Assembly: GCA_036362985.1 (NCBI GenBank)
Contig: JAYGXS010000008.1
Coordinates: 7,027,840 to 7,091,839 of the forward strand
Length of the DNA stretch: 64,000 bases
DNA from: Ligula intestinalis
Taxonomy: Eukaryota > Platyhelminthes > Cestoda > Diphyllobothriidea > Diphyllobothriidae
Direction of reading: 5' to 3'
Program-made: the position numbers and the translations under genes
Notes under the pieces: generated by a model
Told to the model about the DNA's origin: nothing
The model's input: only the letters and a program-made list of their open reading frames with translations
The model's database searches: none
Part shown: positions 1 to 11,014 of the stretch, piece by piece
Position numbering within the stretch: position 1 is the first letter of the stretch
Layout of the letters: the number at the start of each line of letters is the position of its first letter

Positions 1-599
1 TCATTTCTATTGGTTGATCCCTATCCCAAAAGCCTCGCATGAGCTCGGCTATTTGAAGGCCGCGCGTGCGTGCGGAGCTTTATGAGTGGGCGAACCGATA
101 GCGTGGCGTGAAAGCGTCTCGTCCGGGCTGCATTCAAGCAAACCTGTTAGGGCGGTTCCTAACATCCAGTTCCAGTTAATAGGTCAAACATAACTAGAAC
201 ACTAGCCTCTAGCATATCCTCACGAGTATTCACGATTTACAAGTCCGTCTCGTAGAGTGGTGGGTTGCGGATGGTGTACCGTACCACAAACAGTAGAGCG
301 AACGTCTAGTATGCGGAAAGGACACTCCTCACGAAAAAAAATCCGTGTAACGCGTTAAAAAGTACATGCTCTTGGCGGCCCAGACCTGAGAATCATGCCA
401 CAGAACACTTCTCATATCATTGTCTGTCAATCAGAGGATCGGGTGTTTGAGTGCCGCACACAGCAATCTCACATTGACGAGCATGTAGTGGCCCTAGCAG
501 CCACTTGGAACCCAAGACCTGACGGACAGCGCTTTTGCCCTGCGCGCCTAATGCCGCCTGCGGTCAGGTGCTAAGTCCCGGCACCCCTGTCCGTTCTCG
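1..599. other. No recognisable gene
   Basis: I see no coding segment, RNA or repeat edge that I can support here. The sequence is of mixed composition with no long open frame and no match to the repeat families found elsewhere in the window. Confidence 0.5.
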
Positions 600-1025
600 C
601 GACTCATTCCACACAGGCGAGCATGTCCGAGGGCTCGTTGCCACTTGCGAGTACTCCTGCACTTAAGGCCCTCTGCAACAGCCAATCAGGTCCCGCAAAG
701 GCCAGCCCCTCTCGTTGGCGAATAGGACGCATGCACGCCTTGGTCGATGCAGCCCGTCCGGCCAATAACCTTCGAGGCAACCAGACAATGCCTGTTTTTC
801 GCTGCCGCTGCATGCCTGCTGCTAAAACCGCACTTGGAGCGCTGCTCGCTCTCCGGCGGACGTGACTTCCCAAGCCAGACTTCTTCCATCTATTCTCCGT
901 TCCATTGTGTACACAATAAACTCTTCCTTCTAATCTGGCCTTCCCAAGATTTCTACAATATCCCAAGGAACCGGGCCTGGAAGATTGTAGGTGTTAGGGT
1001 TAACCGTTCCGTATTAGCCTTAGCT
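600..1025 (+). repeat. Dispersed repeat R1, plus copy
   Basis: The segment ends in a block (about 905-1020) that recurs elsewhere: TGTGTACACAATAAACT, then a stretch like CTGGCCTTCCCAAGA, then AAGGAACCGGGCCTGGAAGA, then GTGTTAGGGTTAACC. Similar blocks lie at about 11580-11690 and 51260-51370 (same strand) and, reverse-complemented, at about 2090-2180, 18365-18490, 51595-51710 and 56790-56880. The AATAAA inside the block and the fixed length suggest a solo LTR or another short non-coding element, but I could not define both ends or a target duplication. Open frames across it are not supported as genes. Confidence 0.6.
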
Positions 1026-2085
1026 CCTATAAGCATGAAAATTTCAATAGCGATTGTTTCCTCCCCTGTAGGCAGAACGCCTTACTTGCTCTTCAATAGA
1101 AGACTGAATGTTAGTTTTCCCCAAAATTACCTGTTTACGAATAAAAAGCGCTATGATCACCCACAGATTACGGCTGAAAAGGCCTTGCCCGTGGACGTCT
1201 TCATGAAACGTCATATTTGAGAGATTTATAATTGGTTGAGGGAGATTGCAACAGGCGCAGTGGTCAAGTTGGTCCACAGACCTGCAATGTCCTCGTCCTC
1301 TTTGCCATTGGTATCTGGTGCAGTAAGTGTGACTGCCGTCTGGCTGGTTGCGACCAACATCGGGTTCCCGTGTCCAGGAAGACGTCAGCAGGCCTCGTGT
1401 TGAGAATAACAGGAGAATGCCGAAAAAACTGGCTTCAACTCGTCCGGGTTTAACAAGCGACGACCAAATTTGAGGACCCATGGTGTTGAGGGCGCAGCTC
1501 CTTCTGCACCTCGAGCGATTAGCGAAACTAGACATGGAAAAATTACGATGCCATGCAACCGTCACCGCGCACGTTGTCATTGTTCTTGCTGAGCATGAAA
1601 TGGAGACGTTTTATGCCCTGAACGAGCAGCTGCGAGTCCGAATCATGAAGGTCATTTTATAGAGCTTTTCTTATGCATCTAAACCACAGCATGTGTATAA
1701 GCATTCCATGAAATCCGAGCCCGGCGTGACAGCAAACTTAGGGGTGCCTCGGGCCGCGCTAGCCGCCTGCGCTCTCTCCCGCCTTCGGCTTTTTCGGCCT
1801 CTCTAGGAGGAAGATTAGAGCATAGACTAAGGCAATTTACTCTGTCCGTCTATGCAAAACCTTGTTGTGGAGCACATCATGGACCTCCTAGAAACTTATG
1901 GTCAAACCGTCGTGTGGATGTTAGCCAATGCCAAGGCCTTTGCTGCCCAGGATGTTGAAGTCTAAAGAAACCTGTCTATCATCAGAGTTTATGTGAGCGC
2001 ATCAACAGGTTAGCATGTTTCTAGTCCAACAGTAAAGGAGAAGCAACGGGGGTACGAAAGTATCGAAGGCTGTTAAGGTTGATAA
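1026..2085. other. No recognisable gene
   Basis: Short open frames occur (for example 1480-1662, 60 codons, rich in Leu and Glu), but none shows a domain I recognise or a splice context. No repeat edge was identified. Confidence 0.4.
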
Positions 2086-2510
2086 AGTAAACCTAAGATC
2101 TTCTCGGCCCGGTTCCATAGGAGGAGAGACGAGTCTTGGGAGGGCCAGATTTGTAGGAACAATTTATTTGGTACAGAAGTGTCTGAGAAGAACTGGGAGG
2201 AGGTTTTTCTCTCGGACTAGTGCATCTGTTCCTTAGTCGGGTCGGGTCCGGAGTGATGTCTAGCGGCAGTCATCACACCGAATTCTCTGTCCAGATGGAT
2301 TGAGGCCTTCCTACTGAATGAGGCTATTCTAGTAACATGGGAATCTAACTGAATGGACTGAGGTCAGGCAACTGTGGATCAAGGGCAGGACGGGAAAGCA
2401 AGGTGGGCACGTTTGCGCCTGGTCCCAGATACATGACATCAGTAGCAGTGGGGGCGCGCCAAGTCTTGCAGGTGACAGACACGATGATTCAGCGTTCGTC
2501 TGAGCATGGG
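2086..2510 (-). repeat. Dispersed repeat R1, minus copy
   Basis: Reverse-complement relative of the R1 block: GGCCCGGTTCCATAGGAGGA, then AGTCTTGGGAGGGCCAGA, then GGAACAATTTATTTGGTACAGA. The downstream part (GGGGGCGCGCCAAGTCTTGC) resembles the body of the copies at 18507-18725 and 19903-20140. It is strongly diverged, so edges are approximate. Confidence 0.45.
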
Positions 2511-4267
2511 TTCCAATGAATGGGTCGGGATCATGCCCCCAAGCTTATGGTGGTCTTGCGGTAGGGCGATACCCTGTGCCCTTGGCCGCACAGTCGCCCG
2601 CGTGACCCGGCTGTAAGGGCGTAACGCGTGGGCGTAAGGTTTGGGCAGATCAACATGTTTGGTTACGGATTAAGTGACAAAGAGCTATGCGATGTCTTGT
2701 TGCCTGTCTTATCGCTAACTCGCGCCAGTATTCGCATGCTGGTGGAGTCCAACTCCTGGCCATCGTAAAGCGTTTAACAAGCGACTTGAAACCATGGACC
2801 ACCTCGCTGCACGGTCCGTTTACTCACAAATATTCACGAGTTGTGTCCCGTACGATCTGGCCTGGTAAGAGGAGTGACGAAAAAGGGAGATGATTGCTGT
2901 AACAAGGGGCTTTTTGGCCTAAAATTTCGGTTACATACTACAATTGGTCATCTGCGACAGAGTCAGATAATGGTATTGGATTTTCCAGGTGTTGGAATAT
3001 TTATAGGACAGATGCGGCACGAAGTTTGACAACGATCGTACGGTTACCTCTGAAGAAGGGTTCTCGAGGCAGTCCAAAACTTCAGGTATACAAATTTCTT
3101 ATCCCAGTGATCGCATATTCTACTTCTAAACTACGCCTGATTGTCTATTTTCCGTCCTTTATCTACATGATTTTGATAAGTAAGGTGGCTGACGGACTAT
3201 GGGTGATAACAAAGTCTCACTCTTCAGTAGTGCATTCTCTTGCCTTGGACACAATTTGCGTCTACGATAGAGACTTCCAATGTTCTGAAGGCTTTCTCCT
3301 GTTTATGTCAATTTCGCATGCATGGGTCTGCGATACCGACACTAAGGAATCTGCCCATGAAGTAAGACAGCACTAAAAGCAAACTTGATGCCCTGTAACC
3401 TATCATAACCCTCAGTAGGACTGACAGGTAAGCTCTGAGGCCTCTTTACTATGGCCTGCATGGCACTCTCAATCGTGCAATAGGACCCGATCCTACAGAG
3501 TCCAGAGGCTTGAATTCTGACCCAGGTTGTTTGTGTTGTACGTAGACGCTTCGTGGTAGCCCGCACTTAGCACTGCTGCTCTGTCTCATCCTATATTCGC
3601 TTGCCAAGCGTTTGGGTACCCGCGTGTCTTTGTCAATCGCTGCATCACGCTCGCACTGTTCTGTCCGTCCCACGCTCCCCGCGGCGACTCGCTTCCTGAT
3701 GCACTCGTGAGTTTGAGTGAATCGATGAGCGCCATTTCACCTGATTGGCTGCAGAGGCCACTAGGGACATTTCGCAGCCAGAGCTGCGCTGCAGCGGACA
3801 CAGGCGCAGTCAAATGGCCGAAAACGCAGCGGTTCCGACCATTCAGCAGCGTCTATTGTAAAGCTGTTCTTACCAATTCTGTCTTCCCTGGCTTTTTATT
3901 TGAGGAACCTTCTGTTATCGAAAGGACTAGTTGGCTTTGTAGGCCACCTCACTGGGGTCTGGTCGTCCGTGAACCGGCTTGCCATCAGGCCAAGGTGGGT
4001 GATGGAGAGGCGAGCATGGCACATTTTACACCAATTGACCTCTTCACCGTTGCCGGACCTGGTGGATGCCAGAGCTCGGGGCGGTCCAGCTGCCTGAACG
4101 ATGACATGGCCCTGTGTCCCTATCTCCTTACGAAGCTTTGGCGGTGAATCAGCGGTCTCTCAAAATAATCTGGGCTGGACGCAGCAGCAAAAACTCGCAC
4201 TACAGCGAACATAAATGTCGCGCAACTGTGAAGCCCGTATACAACATGGACAACGAAATCGCGGAAA
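2511..4267. other. No recognisable gene
   Basis: Several open frames of 60-146 codons exist (for example 3026-3376 and 3707-4147, both +). None has a recognisable motif, and their composition is that of chance open frames. I see nothing else that I can support. Confidence 0.4.
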
Positions 4268-4955
4268 TTAATGGCTCGAAAGCAAGCTACTAAGCCACTG
4301 CCACACCAATTACGACCTCAAGTGGTTGTTACAGGAGCTGATAATTATAGTACACATGCGAATTGCCACTACGAACTATAAATACGACGCAATCTGTGCA
4401 TATATTACCCCAATGTGGACATGTCTCGTACTACTGTAGCAAACGAAGTAGTCCAGCTGGCTAATAGAAGATAGAACGCATCCGGAACCGTATAAGCTAA
4501 TAAGATAAGGCGTGGGAGGCCAGAATGTTATGAATAATTTAATCAAGCGTAGAAGGAGTTGAACAGGAGTAATTGGTAAGTAACATCCAGACGAGGGCAG
4601 CCCAACCGTGAGCGGGTCGAGTCCAGAGTCACATTCCAGCGGGTGTAGTCGTTGGGTTTGGATGTCTGTAACCGGTCCAAAAGGTCGCCGACTCTGGGTA
4701 TGTCTGAACTGGTCTTGGGAAGTGGTTTGCCGCTTAGGACAGACAGGTCCGTGAGCTTGACTGGAGTTTTGACACCATCTGATGCACACGCGGCGGTGGA
4801 CATGAGTGCCAGACATGCGGGACATGCCCCAAAGGCGTGCGTGCAAAGCATGACGTAGAATACAAGGTTACCTCTGGCAAATAACTTTTTTGTCCCAGAG
4901 GTCGCATCCTCTTCGTCTGAACTGCTTCCTGGAACTCGCATATTCTCTTCTCTCA
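4268..4955 (+). mobile_element. PLE-C 3'-end relic, interrupted
   Basis: Bases 4268-4435 match the 3' end of the Penelope-like element at 19600-19745: CCAATTACGACCTCAAGTGG, then GATAATTATAGTA, then GAACTATAAATACGACGCAA. The latter holds the box TATAAATA (4377-4384). Bases about 4905-4955 match the terminal tail that follows at 19850-19885 (CTTCCTGGAACTCGCATATT). In the intact copies these parts are adjacent. Here they are separated by about 470 bp of unrelated sequence (4436-4904), which looks like a later insertion. That insert has an open minus frame but no recognisable protein. Confidence 0.55.
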
Positions 4956-5269
4956 GATTTTTACAGACCTTTAGGGTTATGGCTAGCAGAAAACTAGCCA
5001 TACGGTGTTTTATGATATAAGTAAGTTTTAATACATATGTTAGGTTGTATATCTCCCTCATCAGCAGGCCATAAGGTTGATGCACTTAACCAATACGAAG
5101 GCGAAATCAAGACACCGCAGGCCTTCTTCGGATTGGCTCCCATCGCAAATAGCGAACATCGGGTCGGAGTCATGGTGGCACACGTAGTTGTAGGCTCGAG
5201 CCCCACCAGTTTCCTGCGCCAATCTCGCTTCCGTCCACTTGACTCTGTCTTGGCATCGGGCGTAGGTGA

Positions 5270-5440
5270 ATGAGGGAAGGGAGAGTGAGTTAGGACGATG
5301 CAACGCAAGTCCATTACCACGCGAAACTAACTCAGCCATGGCAAGCCACGGCAAGCCACCGCGGCAGCTGTCAGATTGCTCAAGCAGGCGGTCAAAATCC
5401 TCGGATTCGACGGTCAAATCCGCCCGTTGTGGCTGATGTC
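5270..5440 (+). repeat. Dispersed repeat R5, copy 1
   Basis: This matches 11125-11250: a GAGAGTGAGTTAGGA-type start, then ACGCGAAACTAACTCAGCCA, then GGCAAGCCACCGC and TGCTCAAGC. Copy 1 has a short internal tandem duplication of GGCAAGCCAC. A second shared block lies at 5775-5870 (AGCTCAAATCGAGCACGAAT, CTGTCGAC, GTGAAGTTTTATTCCG), which corresponds to 11015-11100. The order and spacing of the two blocks differ between the two loci, so rearrangement or two separate families is possible. Confidence 0.55.
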
Positions 5441-5870
5441 TGCTTGGCAGTCGCCACACGAGGTCCTCTGTGATTTGGCCTGTGATTGGCTGTTCCCGAG
5501 GTCGGAAGCAGCAAGCGCTCCCAAAATGCACTTTGATGTGAGCTAGTCACGACAACCGTTAACAAGCGCACGGCAGGAGTTTCCTTGGTAGTGGTCTTGG
5601 GTACAACAAGCCGTAGGTTGTTTTCATACGGTAACCGTGAGAAGGTTTTTTTTTAAGTTGATAGACCTGATACATCAAAAAAGGATTTGGTGAAAATAAG
5701 GAAAAAGCCGCAAAATTTTGTTTAAATAATTTAATATGGTGGCTATAGGCCGACGGCGTTGGGCGCGTAAATCGAAAAAAAGACGCCAAAAACGAATGGA
5801 GCTCAAATCGAGCACGAATCACTGTCGACAAAATTGGAACTGTGAAGTTTTATTCCGAAAACTTTCCTTT

Positions 5871-6465
5871 GCCCAAAACCCAGCATTAATGGATTTTTGA
5901 AGACTTTTTGTACTACTTAGCGTCTACCGCGTGCTTCAAATCCGACCACCATTTTCGGGCTCCGAGGAAATTAGATTTCTTCGCGAGTAAGGACTACAGG
6001 AAGCTCTTGCAGCCCGTTGGGATTGAGAATATACTTCACTTGCCCAATATCATCTCCCTCAACCACCTTCAGGAGAACTTATCTACGTTCTGCAAAATAT
6101 TGTACTCTTCGGATTTTGAGGATCGTCACCTCTACTGATTTCTCGACTTAGAAGTCCATTACTTCATCGTGCATTGCAGATCGAACTTCTACGAAGGGTG
6201 AGTCAATCTTGTTACATAGAAATTCGCTGTTTTATCGTTTCAAAGTGCTCATCTTAGTTTAAGCATTTGGAATTCCAAGAGGAACTTAATTTTTCTCAAC
6301 AAGATGGCCCTGCTCAACTTTTGAAGTCTCTTTCTATCGAAGGAACCTTGTTCTCGTATATTTTCCTCAAATTTAAGGCAATATCCTTGATCAGGAAATC
6401 TATTTTCGCTGATTGTGAAAAGCTTTGCAAACATGTCATGCCAAACTTCTGAAGAGGAATGGGGT
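5871..6465. other. No recognisable gene
   Basis: A moderately AT-rich stretch with open frames under 82 codons and no motif that I recognise. Confidence 0.4.
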
Positions 6466-6538
6466 GCATGACCAGGGTTCGAACACAGTACCACTTACAT
6501 CGAGGACGAACGCGCTAACCATTACACCATCACAACAC
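6466..6538 (-). repeat. tRNA-like sequence (SINE head or pseudo-tRNA)
   Basis: The reverse strand reads TGATGGTGTAATGGTTAGCG, an A-box-like D-arm, and then GTGTTCGAACCC, a B-box-like T-arm, with about 30 nt between. This is the internal Pol III promoter layout of tRNAs. The T stem and acceptor stem do not pair cleanly, so I read it as a tRNA-derived SINE head or pseudogene, not a working tRNA. It sits just upstream of the CR1 element. Confidence 0.5.
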
Positions 6539-6616
6539 GGTCAAAGAGGCGTTTGAAAAGTGACTTGAATTTAGCAGACGACGCAAGTAGACCAGCCGGT
6601 TTCCGCATGCCAATTA

Positions 6617-7648
6617 ATGGTCCAGATGCTAGTCGCCAAATTTAACCGGCTCGAACTAGAAGTCAAAGAGATGAAAGAGCTTATCTACAGGTCTTTTATT
6701 CTGGAGGAAACTACACAAAGAGCAACCCGTAGTAGAATGAGGGGTGGTGTGCTTAACATATCCACAGGAAACAAACAAGTGGTGTCTAAGGTACCCGTAA
6801 AAAGCAGTCCAGTCGCGCCTCCTAAAGAGCCAAAGACTAAGAGCAAGAGGCCACCGGCTACAACACAAGAAGGTCGCCTTGTCACGAAAGAGAATCCGTC
6901 GGGCTCTTCCAATAAGCAAATATCAGATCAAAAGGTAGTCACAGCCCAAGTTAAGGAGGTCTGCACTCCGGTAGTGTCGGATCCCTCTCAGCGGTCCCCG
7001 GATAAAGGCCCCGTTGACCGTGCACAGAGCGTTACTAGTCCGGCAGACATTCCCATTTTGCGAGGCCCATCTGAGGATTCTGAGTCGTCGGAGGATAACC
7101 GAAAGCCCGCAATCAATCAACCATTTGAGGATTCTGAGTGGTCGGAGGATAACCGAAAACCCTCAATCAATAGCAGCGGCCCTGACAAGGGCAACTGCAT
7201 CATAATACAGGGATTACCCGAGTCCTCTGCCGAAACATTCAGCGAAAGAAGCGAGGCTGACAAAGGGTTATTCCAGAAGCTCCTAAACGAGCTGTTGCAA
7301 CCATCTGAGGAGATCTTTTATCAAAAGATATTTCGTCTTGGAATTCGCCCAAACTCAACTCAGCAGACTAGAACACGACCACTAAAGATCGTCCTAACCA
7401 GCAACACAGAAGCAAAACTTCTACTGCCAAGACGTTTTCGATTGAAATACTCTAGAATGGATGTATTTCTTCAGCCGGATTACTCTCCTGCCGACAGGCT
7501 GAAACGCCGCATGCTAGTTTTAGAATTGAGGGAACGCAGAATCAAAGGAGAACCGAATCTCGTGATCTTCAATGACCAGATAGTCGAAAGAAATTCTGCC
7601 CCCTCATGGACCAAACCGATTCGCATGACCGCGCAGCTACTCCAGTAG
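6617..7648 (+). CDS. CR1-type ORF1 protein (343 aa), intact frame
   Basis: This is the presumed RNA-binding, nucleic-acid-chaperone protein of the retrotransposon. The frame is uninterrupted from ATG 6617 to TAG. Residues 1-25 (MVQMLVAKFNRLELEVKEMK) have hydrophobic heptads and may form a short coiled coil. Residues about 50-195 are Pro/Ser/Lys/Glu-rich and low in complexity, with a tandem duplication of an 18-residue unit. The C-terminal part from about residue 198 (GNCIIIQGLPES) through LLPRRFRLKYSRMDVFLQPD has the pattern of an RRM-like domain followed by a C-terminal domain, as in ORF1 proteins of CR1/L1-type elements. ORF2 begins about 50 bp downstream. Intactness next to a broken ORF2 suggests recent decay. 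Function is inferred from position and weak family resemblance. Confidence 0.7.
   Translation: MVQMLVAKFNRLELEVKEMKELIYRSFILEETTQRATRSRMRGGVLNISTGNKQVVSKVPVKSSPVAPPKEPKTKSKRPPATTQEGRLVTKENPSGSSNKQISDQKVVTAQVKEVCTPVVSDPSQRSPDKGPVDRAQSVTSPADIPILRGPSEDSESSEDNRKPAINQPFEDSEWSEDNRKPSINSSGPDKGNCIIIQGLPESSAETFSERSEADKGLFQKLLNELLQPSEEIFYQKIFRLGIRPNSTQQTRTRPLKIVLTSNTEAKLLLPRRFRLKYSRMDVFLQPDYSPADRLKRRMLVLELRERRIKGEPNLVIFNDQIVERNSAPSWTKPIRMTAQLLQ
7073..7180 (+). repeat. 54-bp tandem duplication inside ORF1
   Basis: Units start at 7073 and 7127 (both GAGGATTCTGAGT...). The in-frame 18-codon unit encodes EDSES/WSEDNRKPA/SIN. Two copies, the second slightly shorter, in the acidic linker of ORF1. The few differences point to a fairly recent duplication. 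Confidence 0.85.
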
Positions 7649-7698
7649 CCTGCATTGGGGCTACAAATGGACCAAGCAAGAATTAAAAATTGTCATTT

Positions 7699-10456
7699 AT
7701 GTATACCAATGCGCAAAGCTTACTTTCAACAATGGATCAACTAAGGATCAACGAATCCGACCTCCTTCCCGATATTATTTCGATAACAGAAACATGGTTG
7801 TCGGACTAGATTGACAATAGCGAGATTGGAATCCCCGGCTTCCAACTGTTCCGGAAAGACAGAGACAACCGAAGAGGCGGAGGCGTAGCAACCTTCGTGA
7901 AGAATGGTTTGTATGTTTCTGAAAAAACGGTGAATCTGTCTTGCCAAGAAGCGGTATGGTTAACTGACAGAGCAACGGGTTCCCAAAGCCTTGATATCTT
8001 AACTGTCTACTGACCACCGAGGAACAATCCTGAGGCCGATGCCCTATTGCTGGATGAGCTTAAAACCCTCGCTACGCGACCAAATACCCTTATTGTTGGG
8101 GACTTCAACGCTCCTACCATCAACTGGAGCTCCTCCTCAGCTGATTGCCCTGAATCTGCATTCGACCACCAGCTCCTGAATATAACCCAATCCCTACTTC
8201 TCACCCAGCACGTCACATTTCCCACAAGAATTCGTGAAGGCCAGCGGATGAACTGCTTCGACCTTGTGCTCACTAAGTCGCTCGACAATATCGGCATTGT
8301 GGATTGCTTACCCCCACTAGGCCAAAGTGACCATGTAGTTCTCATGTGGGAATACAGTTTATTTTCTTTGCCTGCCGAACCACAAGACCTCCGTCCTTAT
8401 ATCTGGCGTGGTGATTTCGAGCAAATGAAACATGATCTCTGTTATATAGACTGGGTATCCACACTCTCCGACAACGTTGAAGAAGCTTGGAAACAGTTCA
8501 AAGGGATAGTCCATAATCTCATCTCTAGCCACTGCCCTATCACTCGCCGAAAACTTACGAACAGGCCTCGCTGGCTGAACCCATCCTTAAAAACCGAAGT
8601 TAACAAGAAGGGAAAACTGTTTCAAAAGTACCGAATTGATAGGTCACCTGAATCTCTTAATAGGCACAAAATGCAGAGGAACCGGGTCAAACGTCTCATT
8701 GTCAGAGCTCGACAGCAGTTCAAAGGGGATCTTTTAAACCGAGCCATGGTTAAACCCAAAGTCCTCTACAGTTATATAAGACAGAGCACGCGGGATAAGG
8801 ATTCTATCCCCCTACTGCGAACTGCCGAAGGTGCCGATATCTCAGAGGACAAGGATAAAGCTGACCATCTCTCTCAGTTCTTCCGGTCCGTCGAGATGAC
8901 TGAACCCGGTTTTCTATCCCACACTTATGAAAACAATTTGATCCCATCTATTGATACAGTCCTCTTCACCAAAGATGCAGTTAAGAATGAGCTTCTTAAT
9001 TTGAAAGAATCGACCTCCCCAGGCCCCGATGCGATCCTGGCCAAGCTTTTGAAGGAGCTAGCTTCTGAAATGGCCAAGCCGCTAGCCCTAATCTTCCAGG
9101 CATCATTTGAAACGGGCTGCCTACCATCTGATTGGAAGACAGCGACGATCATCCAACATTTCAAGAGTGGAAGCCGAGCGTCCGCAAATAACTACAGGCC
9201 GGCGAGCCTTACCTCCATTTGTTGCAAAACCATGAAAAAATAATTAAAAAGGCGTTGATGCAGTTCCTCGAGCAGAATCACCTCCTTTCCGATGCCCAAA
9301 CCAGTTTTCGCAGTGGTAGTTCCTGTCTTACCAATCTGCTATTGTCACTTGATAGCTGGACCAAAGCACGTGACGAAGGCAAAACGGAGCATGCGATCTA
9401 CATTGACTTCAAAAAGGCGTTCGATACCGTCCCTCATCAACGCCTGCTGCTTAAGCTGCGCAGCGCAGGCGTTTGCGGGAACCTCCTCCTATGAATCCAA
9501 CACTTTTTGACAGGACGGTCACAAAGAGTCCAATTCAGTCGCCAGCAGTCCTCGGGTTTACCTGTGGTGAGTGGCGTCCCACAGGGCTCAGTTTTAGGTC
9601 CCGTATTGTTCCTCGTTTTCATCAACGACTGTGTCAGGGATCTAGACTGTGAAGTACCCTTGTTCGCCGATGACATCAAATTATGGAAAGTTGTCAAAAG
9701 TACGGCAGACGAAAACCATCTACAAGCCAACTTGAACAGATTGGAGGACTGGTCAAAGCTTTGGCATATGCCTTCAATGTTAGTTAATGTAACTTTCTTC
9801 AAATTGGCAGTTGTAGAGCATCCTGCACGAAAGTCTTTTCTTTAAATGTTACTCCGTTGCAACAAGTTGAGAGTCAGAAGGACTTGGGTGTGTGGATAAC
9901 TTCTTCACTCACACCAACGCTGAACTGTACGAAGGCGGCGAAGTCGGCCAGATCTATGTTACAGCTGATTAGACGAGCCTTTGTGGGGTTTGAAAAAGAC
10001 AGCTTTTCCAAAATCTTTGGAAGCTTCATTCGGCCGCACCTGGAGTTCGCTATACAGGCATGGAGACCTTGGACTGTCAAAGACTGTACTGTCTTAGAAA
10101 AGGTCCAGAGGCGAGCGACAAAGATGGTCAAAGGTCTAGGAACATTGCCCTATGAAAGCAGACTGTCCATTCTCGACCTATTTCCCCTTTCCTACAGACA
10201 ACTCAGAGGGGACCTCGTATTAACTTTCCGTCTTATGAATAACCTGCATTGTTGTTTCGTTCCTGGTGATTTCTTTGCCCAGGCTAACACGCCAACTTTG
10301 CGCGGGCATTCCCTTAAACTACGCCCGGGCAAAGCAAGGATAGTCGGAAGAAAATTTTTCTTTACCAACATAGTAGCTTCAGCGTGGAACGCTCTTCCAG
10401 AAGAGGTTGTCCTCTCCACTAGTGTCAATACATTTAAGAGTAGACTGGACATGTAG
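7699..10456 (+). pseudogene. CR1-type ORF2: endonuclease plus reverse transcriptase, six lesions
   Basis: Encodes the apurinic-like endonuclease and reverse transcriptase that copy the element. Starting at ATG 7699 (MYTNAQSLLS), the endonuclease shows TETWLSD, RRGGGVATFV, VGDFNAP and GQSDHVVL (the Asp/His of the active site). The RT shows NYRPASLTSICCKTM, AIYIDFKKAFDTVPH, SGVPQGSVLGPVLF and the catalytic FADD (9663-9674), then the C-terminal region with FGSFIRPHLEFAIQAW and AWNALPEEV up to the stop at 10456. Lesions: TAG 7807, TGA 8011, a one-base loss in the A-run 9235-9240, TGA 9492 (probably from TGG), a frameshift near 9770, and TAA 9785. Key catalytic residues are still present, so decay is recent. 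I am sure of the class; the exact clade (CR1 or a neighbour) is an inference. Confidence 0.9.
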
Positions 10457-10679
10457 CAAGCGCGAACGCAATGAAGGTAAAAACTCTTTCATCAGATTAC
10501 AATGAATCACTTTACAATGAAACACATTGTTTATCACATAAACTGCATCAAATTATACTACTCGCTATTTGCAAGTAGCCATATATTTTAATGTCATATT
10601 TGTGGAAATTGTCCTCTTGGAACATGTAACCGTCTTACATTTCAAATTTTTCTTTGTATCAGCTTATTTTCTATCATCC

Positions 10680-10745
10680 TGTTACCAACAGGAAGTTCAA
10701 AGGCATTCGCCTACCTCTCCTTCAATAAACTGATACTGATACTAA
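10680..10745 (+). repeat. CR1 3'-terminal box and tail
   Basis: The terminal module has GGAAGTTCAAAGGCATTCGC, then CTACCTCTCCTTCAATAAAC, then a short repeated tail of TGATAC units. The same layout closes the copies ending near 12530, 20206 and 28982 (+) and, reversed, near 39670 and 59990. It is presumably the RT recognition site in the element RNA. Confidence 0.75.
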
Positions 10746-10790
10746 GCAGAAACTTCGGGCTTTTTACATAAGATGTCACTATCCCACACT

Positions 10791-11013
10791 AAACCTAACA
10801 CTTACCCTTACCCTTACGCTAACCCATATCCTAACCCTAACCCTTAACCTTACCCTTACCCTCACCGTTACCCTAAACCTTACCCTAACCCTAAATGTTA
10901 CCCTTACCCCTAACCCTAACCCTTACCTTAACCTTGACCCTAACCCTTACCCTAACCCCTAACCTTAACCATAACCCTAATCCTTACCCCTAGCCCTTAC
11001 CCCAACCCTAATC
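10791..11013 (+). repeat. Degenerate telomere-like tract (CCCTAA / CCCTTA)
   Basis: About 220 bp made of six-base units alternating between CCCTAA and CCCTTA with scattered point changes (for example CCTAACCCTAACCCTTAACC). CCCTAA is the complement of TTAGGG, the telomere repeat known in flatworms, but the mixture with CCCTTA is not a clean telomere. It follows the CR1 tail after about 45 bp and runs directly into repeat R5. It could be an interstitial telomeric relic or an independent hexamer satellite. Confidence 0.85.
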
Positions 11014-11014
11014 G

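Larger units (their letters stand above)
6545..10745 (+). mobile_element. Near full-length CR1-type non-LTR retrotransposon
   Basis: The element has ORF1 (6617-7648), then ORF2 (7699-10456) with endonuclease and reverse transcriptase, then a roughly 290 bp 3' UTR ending in CAATAAACTGATACTGATACT (10723-10743). Such short repeated tails, instead of poly(A), are typical of the CR1 clade. The tail is shared with other copies in this window. The 5' edge is not defined; about 6545 is an estimate from where the unrelated tRNA-like sequence stops. ORF2 carries a handful of single-base lesions, so the copy is dead but fairly young. Confidence 0.85.

Noticed and set aside
1044..1580. 178-codon open frame, minus strand
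   Set aside because: It overlaps R1 and other open frames, with no domain, no codon pattern and no splice context.
3026..4147. Two plus-strand open frames of 116 and 146 codons
   Set aside because: No recognisable motif; similar frames occur on the other strand of the same stretch.
4543..5085. 180-codon minus frame in the segment that splits PLE-C
   Set aside because: It crosses the PLE-C tail and the insert, so it is a chance join of unrelated sequences. A hydrophobic stretch is present but nothing recognisable.
5155..5220. tRNA-like segment around GGCTCGAGCCCCACC
   Set aside because: It has only a B-box-like stretch; no A box at a proper distance.
6466..6538. A functional tRNA gene
   Set aside because: A and B boxes are present, but the acceptor and T stems do not pair, so a SINE head or pseudo-tRNA is more likely.
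10791..11013. A chromosome end
   Set aside because: The tract is degenerate and internal, with ordinary repeats and a gene exon beyond it.
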